From NCBI GenBank assembly GCA_043801935.1, contig JAZDLO010000017.1:1-14497 (forward strand): DNA of 14,497 bases. The letters are read 5' to 3'. The position numbers and the translations under genes were made by a program. A model generated the notes under the pieces. That model worked only from the letters and a program-made list of their open reading frames with translations, searched no databases and was not told the DNA's origin. This document shows, piece by piece, positions 5,860 through 13,985 of this stretch; the stretch's first letter is position 1; every line of letters starts with the position of its first letter. The stretch is from JAZDLO01 sp043801935. Lineage in GTDB: Bacteria; Actinomycetota; Thermoleophilia; RBG-16-64-13.

Positions 5860-7034
5860 GACCTCACCCCCAATGCTTCGGCCACGCTGTAAACGTCCTT
5901 GTCGCCACGGCCGGAGAGATTCACCACCACGACATCGCCGGGAGCGAACCCGTGGTCGCCCCGCAGCAGGTAGGCGATCGCGTGCGCGCTCTCCAAGGCA
6001 GGGATGATCCCCTCGAGCCGCGAGAGAGTCTGAAATGCCGCCAGGGCCTCGTCGTCCGTAGCGCTGGTGTACTCCACTCGGCCCACATCCTTGAGGAACG
6101 CGTGCTGGGGCCCTACCGAGGGATAGTCAAGGCCGGCAGCCAGCGAGTGCGCTTCCTGGATCTGGCCGTCTTCGTCCTGGAGGACGTAGGAGAAGGAGCC
6201 ATGCAGAATGCCCCCCACCCCGCGGGCCAGAGAAGCCCCATGCTTCCCTGAATCGAGCCCCAGTCCGGCCGCTTCCACCCCCACCAGCCGGATGTGTTGG
6301 TCGTCCAGGAACGCCTGGAACAGACCGATGGCGTTGCTGCCGGCGCCCACGCAGGCGACAAGGCCATCGGGGGGCCGACCCTCTTTGTCGAGGATCTCTA
6401 CCCGCGTCTCCCGGCCGATCACCGCCTGGAAATCGCGTACCATCGCAGGATACGGAGCGGGGCCGACCACCGAGCCGATGATGTAGTGGGTGTTCTCGAC
6501 GTTTGCCACCCAATCGCGGATGGCCTCGTTGGTGGCGTCCTTGAGCGTCCCGCTCCCGGAGGTCACGGGCAGCACTTCTGCGCCCAACAGCCTCATGCGG
6601 AACACGTTGAGCTCCTGGCGGCGGATATCCTCCTCCCCCATGTACACGTGGCACTCGAGCCCGAAGAGAGCGGCCACGGTGGCGGTGGCCACTCCGTGCT
6701 GGCCTGCCCCCGTCTCTGCGATGATGCGTTTCTTGCCCATGCGCACCGCCAGAAGGATCTGCCCGAGGGTGTTGTTGATCTTGTGGGCGCCCGTGTGAGC
6801 CAGATCCTCACGCTTGAGGTACACCCGAGAACCCACCTGTGCCGACAGGCGTTGAGCGAAGAACAGCGGTGTGGGCCGGCCGGCGTAGTCGGTCTGGAGT
6901 CCCCCCAGCTCTGAGAGAAAACGCGGATCGTCGCGGTACCTCTCGTAGGCCGCCTCCAGCTCTTCGAGGGCCGATACGAGAGTCTCGGGCACGTAGCGGC
7001 CTCCCCAGGGGCCGAACCTTTGCGGCACTGTCAC
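5856..7034 (-). CDS. trpB: Tryptophan synthase beta subunit
   Basis: A 392-residue PLP enzyme of normal length that condenses indole with serine to make tryptophan in the cytoplasm. The PLP Schiff-base lysine is K85 in HTGAHKINN. The glycine-rich phosphate loop VGAGSNAIG and the C-terminal NLSGRGDKD are present. The N-terminal FGPWGGRYVPETL is typical of the main TrpB1 type that pairs with TrpA, fitting the adjacent trpA. The GTG start at 7034 overlaps the trpF stop in GTGA, and its own TGA overlaps the trpA start the same way. Confidence 0.97.
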   Translation of the reverse strand: MTVPQRFGPWGGRYVPETLVSALEELEAAYERYRDDPRFLSELGGLQTDYAGRPTPLFFAQRLSAQVGSRVYLKREDLAHTGAHKINNTLGQILLAVRMGKKRIIAETGAGQHGVATATVAALFGLECHVYMGEEDIRRQELNVFRMRLLGAEVLPVTSGSGTLKDATNEAIRDWVANVENTHYIIGSVVGPAPYPAMVRDFQAVIGRETRVEILDKEGRPPDGLVACVGAGSNAIGLFQAFLDDQHIRLVGVEAAGLGLDSGKHGASLARGVGGILHGSFSYVLQDEDGQIQEAHSLAAGLDYPSVGPQHAFLKDVGRVEYTSATDDEALAAFQTLSRLEGIIPALESAHAIAYLLRGDHGFAPGDVVVVNLSGRGDKDVYSVAEALGVRS

Positions 7035-7936
7035 GTTCTTGGTCCTTCCTGTCGCTCGTCCAGACTGGTCACACCAAAGGTCGGGTTACGCATGGCCGCG
7101 ACCCGGGTCAGCAGCCGCTCCGTGAGCCGGGCGTCTTTGCTTCCCGGCGACGATTCAACCCCACTCGACACGTCGACCCCCCAGGCTGCCGACTCCTCCA
7201 GCGCCGCCTGCACGTTCTGCGGACCGATGCCTCCGGCCACAAGGAAAGGGCCACACCCCCCAGCCTCCCGGGCAGATCGCCAGGGGAAGGTGGTCCCCGT
7301 GCCTCCGAACCGCCCCATCGTCCCGGTGTCGAGGAGGACAAGGTCGACCTCCGCGCCCGCCGCGGCGATCGCACGCCGGACCGCGCCTGGATCGGCCCCC
7401 TCAGGCGCCATCGGGACGGCCTGGATGATCAAGAGCGGCATTGCCGGGGGGGCCGGAGCGACCGAGCCACCGGCGCCCCGAATGGGCCCACTGACGCCCG
7501 GAGCGCCCTCGACCACCCGAGCGCCGCCCCGAGCGCCGCCCAGAGCGAGAGGGCACACCCAGCCTGACAGCGCCTCTCTCACCTCGGCCGCCGCCGGTCC
7601 CGTTCGCCCGTGCAATTGCACCGCGTCCAACCCGACTTGCTCCACAACCCGGGCGACTTCCGCCGCCGCCACATCGCCGAACACGCCAACGGCCAGAGGC
7701 GCGGCCGGCTCCGCGGACCCCGGAGGCGCCTCGGCGGACGGCCGGGCCGCGGCCGCAAGGTCGATCAGCCCCCGAGCCTCGGCCGGCGTGAGCCGGCGGG
7801 GGCTCGGGGCGAACACAAAGCCCAGCGCCCAAGCCCCGAGAGCGCGGGCCAACAGAATGTCTTCCAGCCGGGTGAGACCGCAGATCTTCACCACCGGCCC
7901 CGGCGGGAGACCATCCGGTCCCCAGCGGCGGCTCAC
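7031..7936 (-). CDS. trpF: Phosphoribosylanthranilate isomerase with extra low-complexity insert
   Basis: It converts N-(5-phosphoribosyl)anthranilate to CdRP. The core is complete: VKICGLT with catalytic Cys19, GFVFAPSPRRL, AVGVFGD, DAVQLHG, VLLD with catalytic Asp203, GGTGTTFPW, VAGGIGPQNV and GVDVSSGVE. At 301 residues it exceeds the usual 200-220. The excess is a Gly/Ala/Pro-rich segment at about 132-166, a smaller Ala/Pro-rich loop at about 61-80, and a short C-terminal tail. The GTG start at 7936 places KICG near the N-terminus; the ribosome site is weak. It follows corA after 24 bases. A dedicated trpF means the organism need not use a PriA-type dual-function HisA. Confidence 0.94.
   Translation of the reverse strand: MSRRWGPDGLPPGPVVKICGLTRLEDILLARALGAWALGFVFAPSPRRLTPAEARGLIDLAAAARPSAEAPPGSAEPAAPLAVGVFGDVAAAEVARVVEQVGLDAVQLHGRTGPAAAEVREALSGWVCPLALGGARGGARVVEGAPGVSGPIRGAGGSVAPAPPAMPLLIIQAVPMAPEGADPGAVRRAIAAAGAEVDLVLLDTGTMGRFGGTGTTFPWRSAREAGGCGPFLVAGGIGPQNVQAALEESAAWGVDVSSGVESSPGSKDARLTERLLTRVAAMRNPTFGVTSLDERQEGPRT
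7518..7541 (-). repeat. 12-bp tandem duplication inside the trpF insert
   Basis: CGAGCGCCGCCC occurs twice in direct succession (7518-7529 and 7530-7541). In the trpF frame it encodes GGAR-GGAR. It lies at the start of the low-complexity insert and suggests the insert grew by in-frame repeat expansion. Confidence 0.8.
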
Positions 7937-7960
7937 TGTCGTGTCACTTCCGACGATGGC

Positions 7961-8977
7961 TCAGGTCCTCCTCCAGCTGTAGACCACCATGGCTACCACG
8001 GATATGAACATCAGCGCGAACATGGCCACGAACCAGGCCAGGTTGCCGAAGGGCATCTGCCTGAAATTGGTCCCGAACAGGCCGACGATGAACGAGAGCG
8101 GCATGAACATCGTCGCCACCACCGTCAACTGCTTCATCACCCGGTTCAAACGGTTGGACACGCTCGAAAGGTGCAGGTCCAGGGCGGAAGAAAGGATGTC
8201 GCGATAGGTGTCCAACAACTCGATGGCTCGCATGACGTCATCGTGCACATCACGGAAGTACACTTCGGCTTCAGGCTCCACGAATAGCACCCCGTGGGAG
8301 CCGAGCCTCTGCATGACGTCTCGCAAAGGAGCCACACGCCTTCGCAGGTCGACGAGGTCGCGCTTGAGACCGAAGAGCTCCTGCATCGGAGCTTCCCCCG
8401 TGGCCAGCACCACCTGGTCCTCCAAGGCGTCGATCCTGTCGTCCAGTCGCTCCAGAGCCGGCTGCAGACCCTCTACCAGCCATTCGGAGATGTGATAGGC
8501 GACGAAACTGGCTCCCCGCTGTCTCGAAAAGACCTGTCTCTTCATCCTTTCGGCAAGCGCGTCGTAATCGGGATCACCGAGATGGCCGACCGATATGATC
8601 CACTTCGGACCGAGGAACAGCCGCAGTTCACGCAGCCGGGGCAGGCCGCTCCCCGGCTCGCCCGGTCCGGGGGACGCAGTCCCGTTCGTTCTTCTACCAA
8701 CCGGTTTGTCGGCCAAGAACAGCGATACGTAGAGGTGGTCGGCGAACTCCTCCACCCGCGGACGCTCCGGCCCATCGCGCAGGCTCTTGACGGCTATCTC
8801 GTCGAGACCCATCTCGTCGAGCGCCTGGACGGTGGCCCGGTGCAATTCGGCATGGATCCAGGTGACGGGGCAGGAGGGGTCGCGCAGGCGGGCCAGAAGG
8901 GGCGGGAGGTCCCCGGGAGACACTTCCCGGCCTCCCTCCGCCGTGAGTACCCGCACCTTGCGCTCCGCGGCGCTCAT
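7961..8977 (-). CDS. corA: CorA-type divalent cation transporter with GTN in place of GMN
   Basis: A 338-residue membrane protein with CorA architecture. A large cytosolic N-terminal domain leads into a long helix. Two C-terminal membrane spans follow, about 279-300 (VATMFMPLSFIVGLFG region) and 312-334 (LAWFVAMFALMFISVVAMVVYSW), ending in the basic tail RRT. The family transports Mg2+ (some Co2+, Ni2+ or Zn2+) as a pentamer. The pore-entry signature, usually GMN followed by an MPEL-like loop, reads G302-T303-N304 then FRQMPFGN. Both the Met and the loop Glu are changed, so ion choice or activity is uncertain. The ATG overlaps the usp stop (ATGA), and trpF follows 24 bases downstream, placing it inside the trp operon. 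Confidence 0.9.
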   Translation of the reverse strand: MSAAERKVRVLTAEGGREVSPGDLPPLLARLRDPSCPVTWIHAELHRATVQALDEMGLDEIAVKSLRDGPERPRVEEFADHLYVSLFLADKPVGRRTNGTASPGPGEPGSGLPRLRELRLFLGPKWIISVGHLGDPDYDALAERMKRQVFSRQRGASFVAYHISEWLVEGLQPALERLDDRIDALEDQVVLATGEAPMQELFGLKRDLVDLRRRVAPLRDVMQRLGSHGVLFVEPEAEVYFRDVHDDVMRAIELLDTYRDILSSALDLHLSSVSNRLNRVMKQLTVVATMFMPLSFIVGLFGTNFRQMPFGNLAWFVAMFALMFISVVAMVVYSWRRT

Positions 8978-9810
8978 GGCACGAGGAGGATGGGGAGCTC
9001 TACCGAACGCATCAACTGCTCGGCTGTGCTACCCAGGATGAGATGGTGGAGCGCCGAATGACCGCGCATGCCCAGTATCGCCACATCAACGGGGTCGTCT
9101 TCGAGGGCGCTTGCGGTCGCTTTGGCCGCTCGCCCGGGCACCAGGCCGTAGGTGGCTTGGAGGCCGAGCGGCTCCAGATAGGACCTGGCCTCTTCTTGAG
9201 TGGTCGTGCCCCTCGCGACGTCGTCATCCACCGTCAAGACCTTGAGTTCGACCGCGGTATGGACCGCCAGATCGGCCGCCAGCTTCAGAGCGCGGTTCGC
9301 GGGATGGCTGCCATCGAACAGCACGAGCGCCTTCCTTATCGGCCGCGATTTGCTCTCCGCCAGCAACACCGGTGTTGCCGAGTGTCGAGCCACACTCTCA
9401 GCGGTCGATCCCAGGAGATCGCGGCCCCACTTGGCGTGCTCGCCCCGTTTTCCCATCACGATGAGGTCATGCGCGTCGCCGATATCCGCAATCACCTGGC
9501 TCGGGACCCCCTCCTCGGTGCGTGTCTCCACCTGCAGCCCGGCCCGCTCTACCACCTCCCGGAAATCGTTGAGGATACGCTCGCTCTTGACCCTGAACTT
9601 CTCCATGACATCCAGCGGGGCCAGGATGGGGGGCACGGCCTCGAACGTATACGAGTAGTCGAGGTACGGCGGCATTTCCAGATACCGGATGTCGAGCACG
9701 TACAGGCCGGTCATCCGGGCCCGGTAGACCCTGCCCAGATCCACGCCATGCTCAAGGGCCGCCCGGGAATGGGCGGAAGAGTCGACAGGCACCAACAATG
9801 AGTTGATCAT
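8974..9810 (-). CDS. Tandem-domain universal stress protein (UspA family)
   Basis: A 278-residue cytosolic protein made of two Usp domains, about 1-152 and 158-278. Each domain opens with a beta strand and a nucleotide-site Asp (LLVPVDSS; ALVLFDGSH). Domain 2 has a perfect ATP-binding motif G-x2-G-x9-G-S (G247 to S261). Domain 1 has G120-x2-G123-x10-G134-S, one residue longer than usual. Usp proteins bind ATP or other adenine nucleotides and act in stress and dormancy; some bind cAMP in actinobacteria. The ATG at 9810 directly abuts the trpC stop, with the ribosome site GAGGAGG inside the trpC end. Its stop overlaps the corA start, so it is translationally linked on both sides. Its role in a tryptophan operon is unexplained. 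Confidence 0.93.
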   Translation of the reverse strand: MINSLLVPVDSSAHSRAALEHGVDLGRVYRARMTGLYVLDIRYLEMPPYLDYSYTFEAVPPILAPLDVMEKFRVKSERILNDFREVVERAGLQVETRTEEGVPSQVIADIGDAHDLIVMGKRGEHAKWGRDLLGSTAESVARHSATPVLLAESKSRPIRKALVLFDGSHPANRALKLAADLAVHTAVELKVLTVDDDVARGTTTQEEARSYLEPLGLQATYGLVPGRAAKATASALEDDPVDVAILGMRGHSALHHLILGSTAEQLMRSVELPILLVP

Positions 9811-10668
9811 TCAGGCCTCCTCTATCTGCAGGTGAGGGATCGACCTTTGAGCTACCGCCGGGGTAGGGTGCATCAATTCGCCGACTGCAGCCTCTACGTC
9901 AGAGCTTCGTAGAAGACTTTCCCCCACTAACACTCCGTCAACCCCGGAGGCCGCAAGCCGTTCGAGATCGGCGTGCGTCCAGATCCCGCTCTCCCCGACC
10001 AACAGCCGTTCGGGGCCAACGAGGCGGGCCAACTCGACAGTGGTGTCCAGAGATACCGCGAAGGTGCGCAGGTCGCGATTGTTCACGCCGATGACCACCC
10101 CGTCGAGTTCTAGTGCGCGGGCCATCTCCGTCCCGTCGTGCACCTCCAGCAGTACGTCGAGACCCAGGTCGGTCGCCAGCCCCGTGAGTCGCTGAAGTCC
10201 CTCGTCGGACAGCAGGGCTGCGATAAGGAGGACTGCGGAAGCCCCGAACGCGCGGGCCTCGTGGACCTGGTACTGATCGAGGATGAAATCCTTGCGGAGC
10301 ACAGGCAGTCGGGTCCCATCCACCGCGGCACGGAGGTCCTCCAGGCTGCCCCGGAAGTGGTCTTGCTCGGTGAGCACGGAAATGGCTCCAGCGCCGGCCG
10401 CCTCGTAGGCCTTCACTAGAGACCCCACCTCCAGCCCGGGACATATCGGGCCCTTACTGGGAGAAGCCCGCTTCACCTCGGCGATCAGCGAAACACCCGG
10501 GGCACGCAGCGCGGCGGCGAACGAGGGCCGCGGCCCAGGCCCTGGCATGGCCTCGATCTCCGCCTGCGGCACACGCCGCTTCCGCTCCTCCAGGCGGCTA
10601 AGGACTGTGCGCGCGATACGATCAAGGTAGGTGGGGACACCGGCCGACGTGTCCGATCGCGCGCTCAC
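9811..10668 (-). CDS. trpC: Indole-3-glycerol phosphate synthase
   Basis: A 285-residue TIM barrel that closes CdRP to indole-3-glycerol phosphate. Active-site segments are in order: IAEVKRASPSKG (E64, K66), LRKDFI (K126, the general acid), LLEVHD (E175), GVNNRDL (N197) and LVGESGI (E226). The N-terminal helix region (LDRIARTVLSRLEERKRRVP) is typical. It is a single-function enzyme, not fused to trpF. The GTG at 10668 overlaps the trpD stop in GTGA. The gene runs straight into usp with no spacer, so the order is trpD-trpC-usp. Confidence 0.97.
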   Translation of the reverse strand: MSARSDTSAGVPTYLDRIARTVLSRLEERKRRVPQAEIEAMPGPGPRPSFAAALRAPGVSLIAEVKRASPSKGPICPGLEVGSLVKAYEAAGAGAISVLTEQDHFRGSLEDLRAAVDGTRLPVLRKDFILDQYQVHEARAFGASAVLLIAALLSDEGLQRLTGLATDLGLDVLLEVHDGTEMARALELDGVVIGVNNRDLRTFAVSLDTTVELARLVGPERLLVGESGIWTHADLERLAASGVDGVLVGESLLRSSDVEAAVGELMHPTPAVAQRSIPHLQIEEA

Positions 10669-11744
10669 CGCGATCCCGCCGCCAACTCGTTGGTGACGGC
10701 GACCATACTGTCCAGAACGCGAGCGGCTCGTCCCGAGTCGATAGACGCCCGGGCATGCTCCATTCCCCCCCGTATCGATGGCGCGATCCCCGCCACGTGC
10801 AAGGCGGCAGCCGCATTCAGCAACACCGCGTCGCGCGGCCCGCCCTCCCAGCCACCGAGAATCCTCCGAATAATCTCAGCGTTCTCCCGGGGGTCGCCTC
10901 CCACCAAGTCGGCCAGCCCATGCCGGGTGACCCCGCACTCCTCCGGATCGAAGGTATAGGGCTCCCCGACTCTTCCGCTCGTCACTTCCACCACCGTGCT
11001 GGGACCGGTCACCGATAGCTCATCCATCCCGTCTTCGCCGTGCACGAGGAGCGCTCGCTCGCACCCCAGGCGCGCGAGCGCCCCCGCGAGCACCTCGAGA
11101 TACTCAGGCGGGCTGACCCCCAGCAGCTGCCTGGGAGCTCCCGCCGGGTTGGTCAGGGGTCCCAAAAAATTGAACACCGTGCGGATGCCCAGGGCTCGCC
11201 TGACCCCGGTCACTTTTCCAGACGCCGGGTGGTAGAGCGAAGCCAGCATGAAGCCCATGCCCACTCTGTCGAGACAGGCGGCCACCTCGCGCGGTCCCAG
11301 GTCGACCCGCACCCCTAGGGCTTCCAGCACGTCGGCCGACCCGCAGCGCGAACTGGCGGCCCGGTTGCCGTGTTTCGCCACCTTCACCCCCAGCCCGGCC
11401 ACCACGATCGCAGCGGTGGTAGAGACGTTGAAGGTCCCTAGGTTGTCGCCACCGGTGCCGACGATATCCACCAACCGGTCGCCATGAGACGTTTCCACGC
11501 GCACTGCCAGCCGACGCATGGTTTCGGCCAGCCCGGTGATCTCTTCCGCCGTCTCCCCCTTGACCCGTAGGCCCATGAGAAACGCGGCCGCCTGAGCATC
11601 TCCTACCGCTCCGTCGACCATCTGCTCCAGGGCCGAAGCTGCTTCGGCCCGGGTGAGATCGCGCCTCTCCGCCAGCCGCTGCAAGATGTCGCTGAAGACC
11701 GGTCCGGACCGGTCGAGCGGCTCTGCGTGTAGCGCTGCACTCAT
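10665..11744 (-). CDS. trpD: Anthranilate phosphoribosyltransferase
   Basis: A 359-residue enzyme of normal length that transfers the phosphoribosyl group from PRPP to anthranilate. The PRPP-binding motif GTGGD is at 96-100, followed by NLGTFNVST. KHGNRAASS (124-132) and the metal-binding acidic pair region near MDELS are also present. FNFLGPLTNPA is a strong family mark. The ATG at 11744 is preceded by AGGGGGGA, a serviceable ribosome site. The trpG stop lies 9 bases upstream. It is not fused to trpG, unlike the E. coli arrangement. Confidence 0.97.
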   Translation of the reverse strand: MSAALHAEPLDRSGPVFSDILQRLAERRDLTRAEAASALEQMVDGAVGDAQAAAFLMGLRVKGETAEEITGLAETMRRLAVRVETSHGDRLVDIVGTGGDNLGTFNVSTTAAIVVAGLGVKVAKHGNRAASSRCGSADVLEALGVRVDLGPREVAACLDRVGMGFMLASLYHPASGKVTGVRRALGIRTVFNFLGPLTNPAGAPRQLLGVSPPEYLEVLAGALARLGCERALLVHGEDGMDELSVTGPSTVVEVTSGRVGEPYTFDPEECGVTRHGLADLVGGDPRENAEIIRRILGGWEGGPRDAVLLNAAAALHVAGIAPSIRGGMEHARASIDSGRAARVLDSMVAVTNELAAGSR

Positions 11745-11753
11745 AAATCCCCC

Positions 11754-12455
11754 CTAAGACCCCCCGGCGGCCGGGGAGTTCCACCGGGCTTCGCGTCTGC
11801 TCAGGAAGTTGCGCAACAAGTCCTTTCCCACGACCGTCAACAAGCTCTCGGGGTGGAACTGGACCCCCTCCACTGCCAGTTCCCGGTGACGCACAGCCAT
11901 CACCACACCTTCGTCGGTCCAGGCCGAACGCTCCAATGCCGGCGGCAGCTCAGGATGCAGCACCAGCGAGTGATAACGGGTAGCCACGAACGGCTCCGGC
12001 AGGCCCGCGAAGATGGTGCGTCCGTCATGGTGGATCAACGAGGTCTTGCCATGCACCGGCGCCTCTCCCCGCACCACCTCGCCGCCGTGAACCTGGCCCA
12101 CGGACTGGTGCCCTAGACAGACTCCCAGAATGGGACACTCGCCCCCCAGAGCGCGGATGGCCTCCAAACTGATACCTGCCTCGTCTGGGGTGCACGGACC
12201 CGGGGAGACGACCACGTGGGTGGGCTCCTCCTCCCGGATTCCGGCTACGGAGATCACGTCGTTGCGGAACACCCTGATCTCCGCCCCCGAGATCTCCGCC
12301 AGGTACTGGACCAGGTTATAGGTGAAAGAATCGTAGTTGTCTACCACCAGGATACGGAGGTCGCTCAGCCCCGGGGCCGGAAACCCCGCCCGGTCGCTAG
12401 CCTGACTAAAGCTCTGCTTTAGCTTGATTCTTTCTCGTGTCGTCGGCATCATCAT
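11754..12455 (-). CDS. trpG: Anthranilate synthase component II (glutamine amidotransferase), N-terminally extended
   Basis: A 233-residue class I glutamine amidotransferase that supplies ammonia from glutamine to TrpE. The triad is complete: C113 in GVCLGHQ, H201 and E203 in QFHPES. The oxyanion segment SPGPCTP (84-90) is present. The conserved fold starts at LRILVVDNYDSF (33 onward), leaving an unusual leading stretch of about 32 residues. No ATG, GTG or TTG occurs within it after the three consecutive ATGs at 12447-12455, so the extension seems real unless initiation uses a rarer codon. The trpE stop is 3 bases upstream and GGGAG at the trpE end can serve as ribosome site. Identical proteins elsewhere may serve folate (PabA), but trp context decides here. 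Confidence 0.95.
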   Translation of the reverse strand: MMMPTTRERIKLKQSFSQASDRAGFPAPGLSDLRILVVDNYDSFTYNLVQYLAEISGAEIRVFRNDVISVAGIREEEPTHVVVSPGPCTPDEAGISLEAIRALGGECPILGVCLGHQSVGQVHGGEVVRGEAPVHGKTSLIHHDGRTIFAGLPEPFVATRYHSLVLHPELPPALERSAWTDEGVVMAVRHRELAVEGVQFHPESLLTVVGKDLLRNFLSRREARWNSPAAGGS

Positions 12456-12458
12456 GAC

Positions 12459-13979
12459 TCACTCCCATTCCTCTTGAGCGGCCGCCAGTTCGATGGCACG
12501 GAACATGGCCCGCGCCTTGTTCTCGGTCTCCACGTATTCCCGCTCGGGGTCGGAGTCGGCCACGATGCCCGCACCGGCCTGAACGTAGGCCCGTCCGTCA
12601 CGCACCAGGATAGTGCGGATGTAGATGCAAGAATCCAGATCGCCCGAGTAGCTCAGATAACCGATGGCTCCCGCATAGGGGCCACGCCGGGCCGGCTCCA
12701 GCTCGTCGATGATCTCCATGGCCCGCACCTTCGGCGCCCCGGAGACCGTCCCGGCCGGGAAAACCGCGCGCAGGGCATCGGTGGCCCCCACACTTTCATC
12801 GAGTTCCCCCGTCACCGAGGACACCATATGCATCACATGGCTGTAGCGCTCGACCTCCATGAACTCGTCCACATGGACCGTTCCCGGGCGGCAGACGCGC
12901 CCCAGGTCGTTGCGGCCCAGATCGACCAGCATGAGGTGCTCGGCCCGCTCCTTCTCGTCGGCGAGCATCTCGTCGGCCAGGGCCGCGTCCTCCGCCGGTG
13001 TGGCGCCCCGGGGCCGGGTGCCGGCGATAGGCCGGGTCTCGGCCCGGCGACCGGTCACCGTCACCAACGGTTCGGGGCTCGACCCCACCACCTCGAAGTC
13101 GCGGAATGAGAGGTAGTACATGTAGGGGCTGGGATTGACGGTCCTCAAACCCCGGTAGATAGAGAACCCGCTCGAGTCGACCGGCCGGTCGAACCGCTGC
13201 GAGAGCACCACCTGGAAGGCGTCGCCCGCGTAGATGTATTCGCGCACCCGCTCGATGGCCTCGAGAAACCGGTCCCGGTCGAAGTTGGAGCGGACCGGCA
13301 CCTCGCGCATCCGTCCGCGTCCCAGGCTCCACCCCGGGTCGGGGATCGGCGCCCGCAGCCGGGCCTTCACCTCTGTCAGCCGGCCGGTCGCCGCCCGATA
13401 AGCGGCCTCCAGGTCGGGCTCCTCGTCGCAGTAGATGTTGGTGAGCAGGGTGATGGTATGGCGCAGATGGTCGAAAACGACGATCACGTCGGTCAGAACG
13501 AAGGCCATGTCGGGCAGACCCAGGTCATCGGGCGGTGCCTCGGGCAGGCGCTCCACATGGCGCACGCAGTCGTAACCGAAGTAACCCACGGCGCCGCCTA
13601 CGAACGGCGGAAGCCCCTCAAGCGGCGGCGCCCGATAGCGACTGAGATGCTCCGCCATGAAGGCGAACGGATCTCCCCCGCTTTCAGCCAGTTCGTGACG
13701 GGTATCGACCCCCCCGCGGCGTACGGTCACCGTGGTGCCGGTCAGGCGGATGCTCTCCCAGGCTTTGACGCCTAGAAAGGAATAGCGACCGAGTCGAAGC
13801 CCCTGCTCGGCGCTCTCCAGAAGAAAGCAGCCCGCCGACTGGCGCAACTTGAGAAAGGCCGACACCGGGGTCTCGGTATCGTCCAGGAATTGGTGCGCGA
13901 CCGGTATGACGTTATAGCTGGCGCTGAGCCGCTGCGCCTCGTCGAACGCGGGCGCAGTGGCGATGGTGCCGGATGTCAT
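12459..13979 (-). CDS. trpE: Anthranilate synthase component I
   Basis: A 506-residue chorismate-utilising enzyme that makes anthranilate from chorismate with ammonia from TrpG. The N-terminal LLES (53-56) belongs to the tryptophan feedback-inhibition site, so the enzyme is probably allosterically inhibited. The catalytic C-terminal domain shows PIAGTRPRG (317-325), LMLVDLGRND (349-358), GTVSGAPKVRAMEII (410-424) and the late AGAGIVADSDPE (468-479). The LLES motif together with the trp context favours TrpE over the paralogue PabB. The ATG at 13979 lies 6 bases after the hisI stop, with AGAAAGGTAGG as ribosome site overlapping that stop. Confidence 0.97.
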   Translation of the reverse strand: MTSGTIATAPAFDEAQRLSASYNVIPVAHQFLDDTETPVSAFLKLRQSAGCFLLESAEQGLRLGRYSFLGVKAWESIRLTGTTVTVRRGGVDTRHELAESGGDPFAFMAEHLSRYRAPPLEGLPPFVGGAVGYFGYDCVRHVERLPEAPPDDLGLPDMAFVLTDVIVVFDHLRHTITLLTNIYCDEEPDLEAAYRAATGRLTEVKARLRAPIPDPGWSLGRGRMREVPVRSNFDRDRFLEAIERVREYIYAGDAFQVVLSQRFDRPVDSSGFSIYRGLRTVNPSPYMYYLSFRDFEVVGSSPEPLVTVTGRRAETRPIAGTRPRGATPAEDAALADEMLADEKERAEHLMLVDLGRNDLGRVCRPGTVHVDEFMEVERYSHVMHMVSSVTGELDESVGATDALRAVFPAGTVSGAPKVRAMEIIDELEPARRGPYAGAIGYLSYSGDLDSCIYIRTILVRDGRAYVQAGAGIVADSDPEREYVETENKARAMFRAIELAAAQEEWE

Positions 13980-13985
13980 GGCCGC

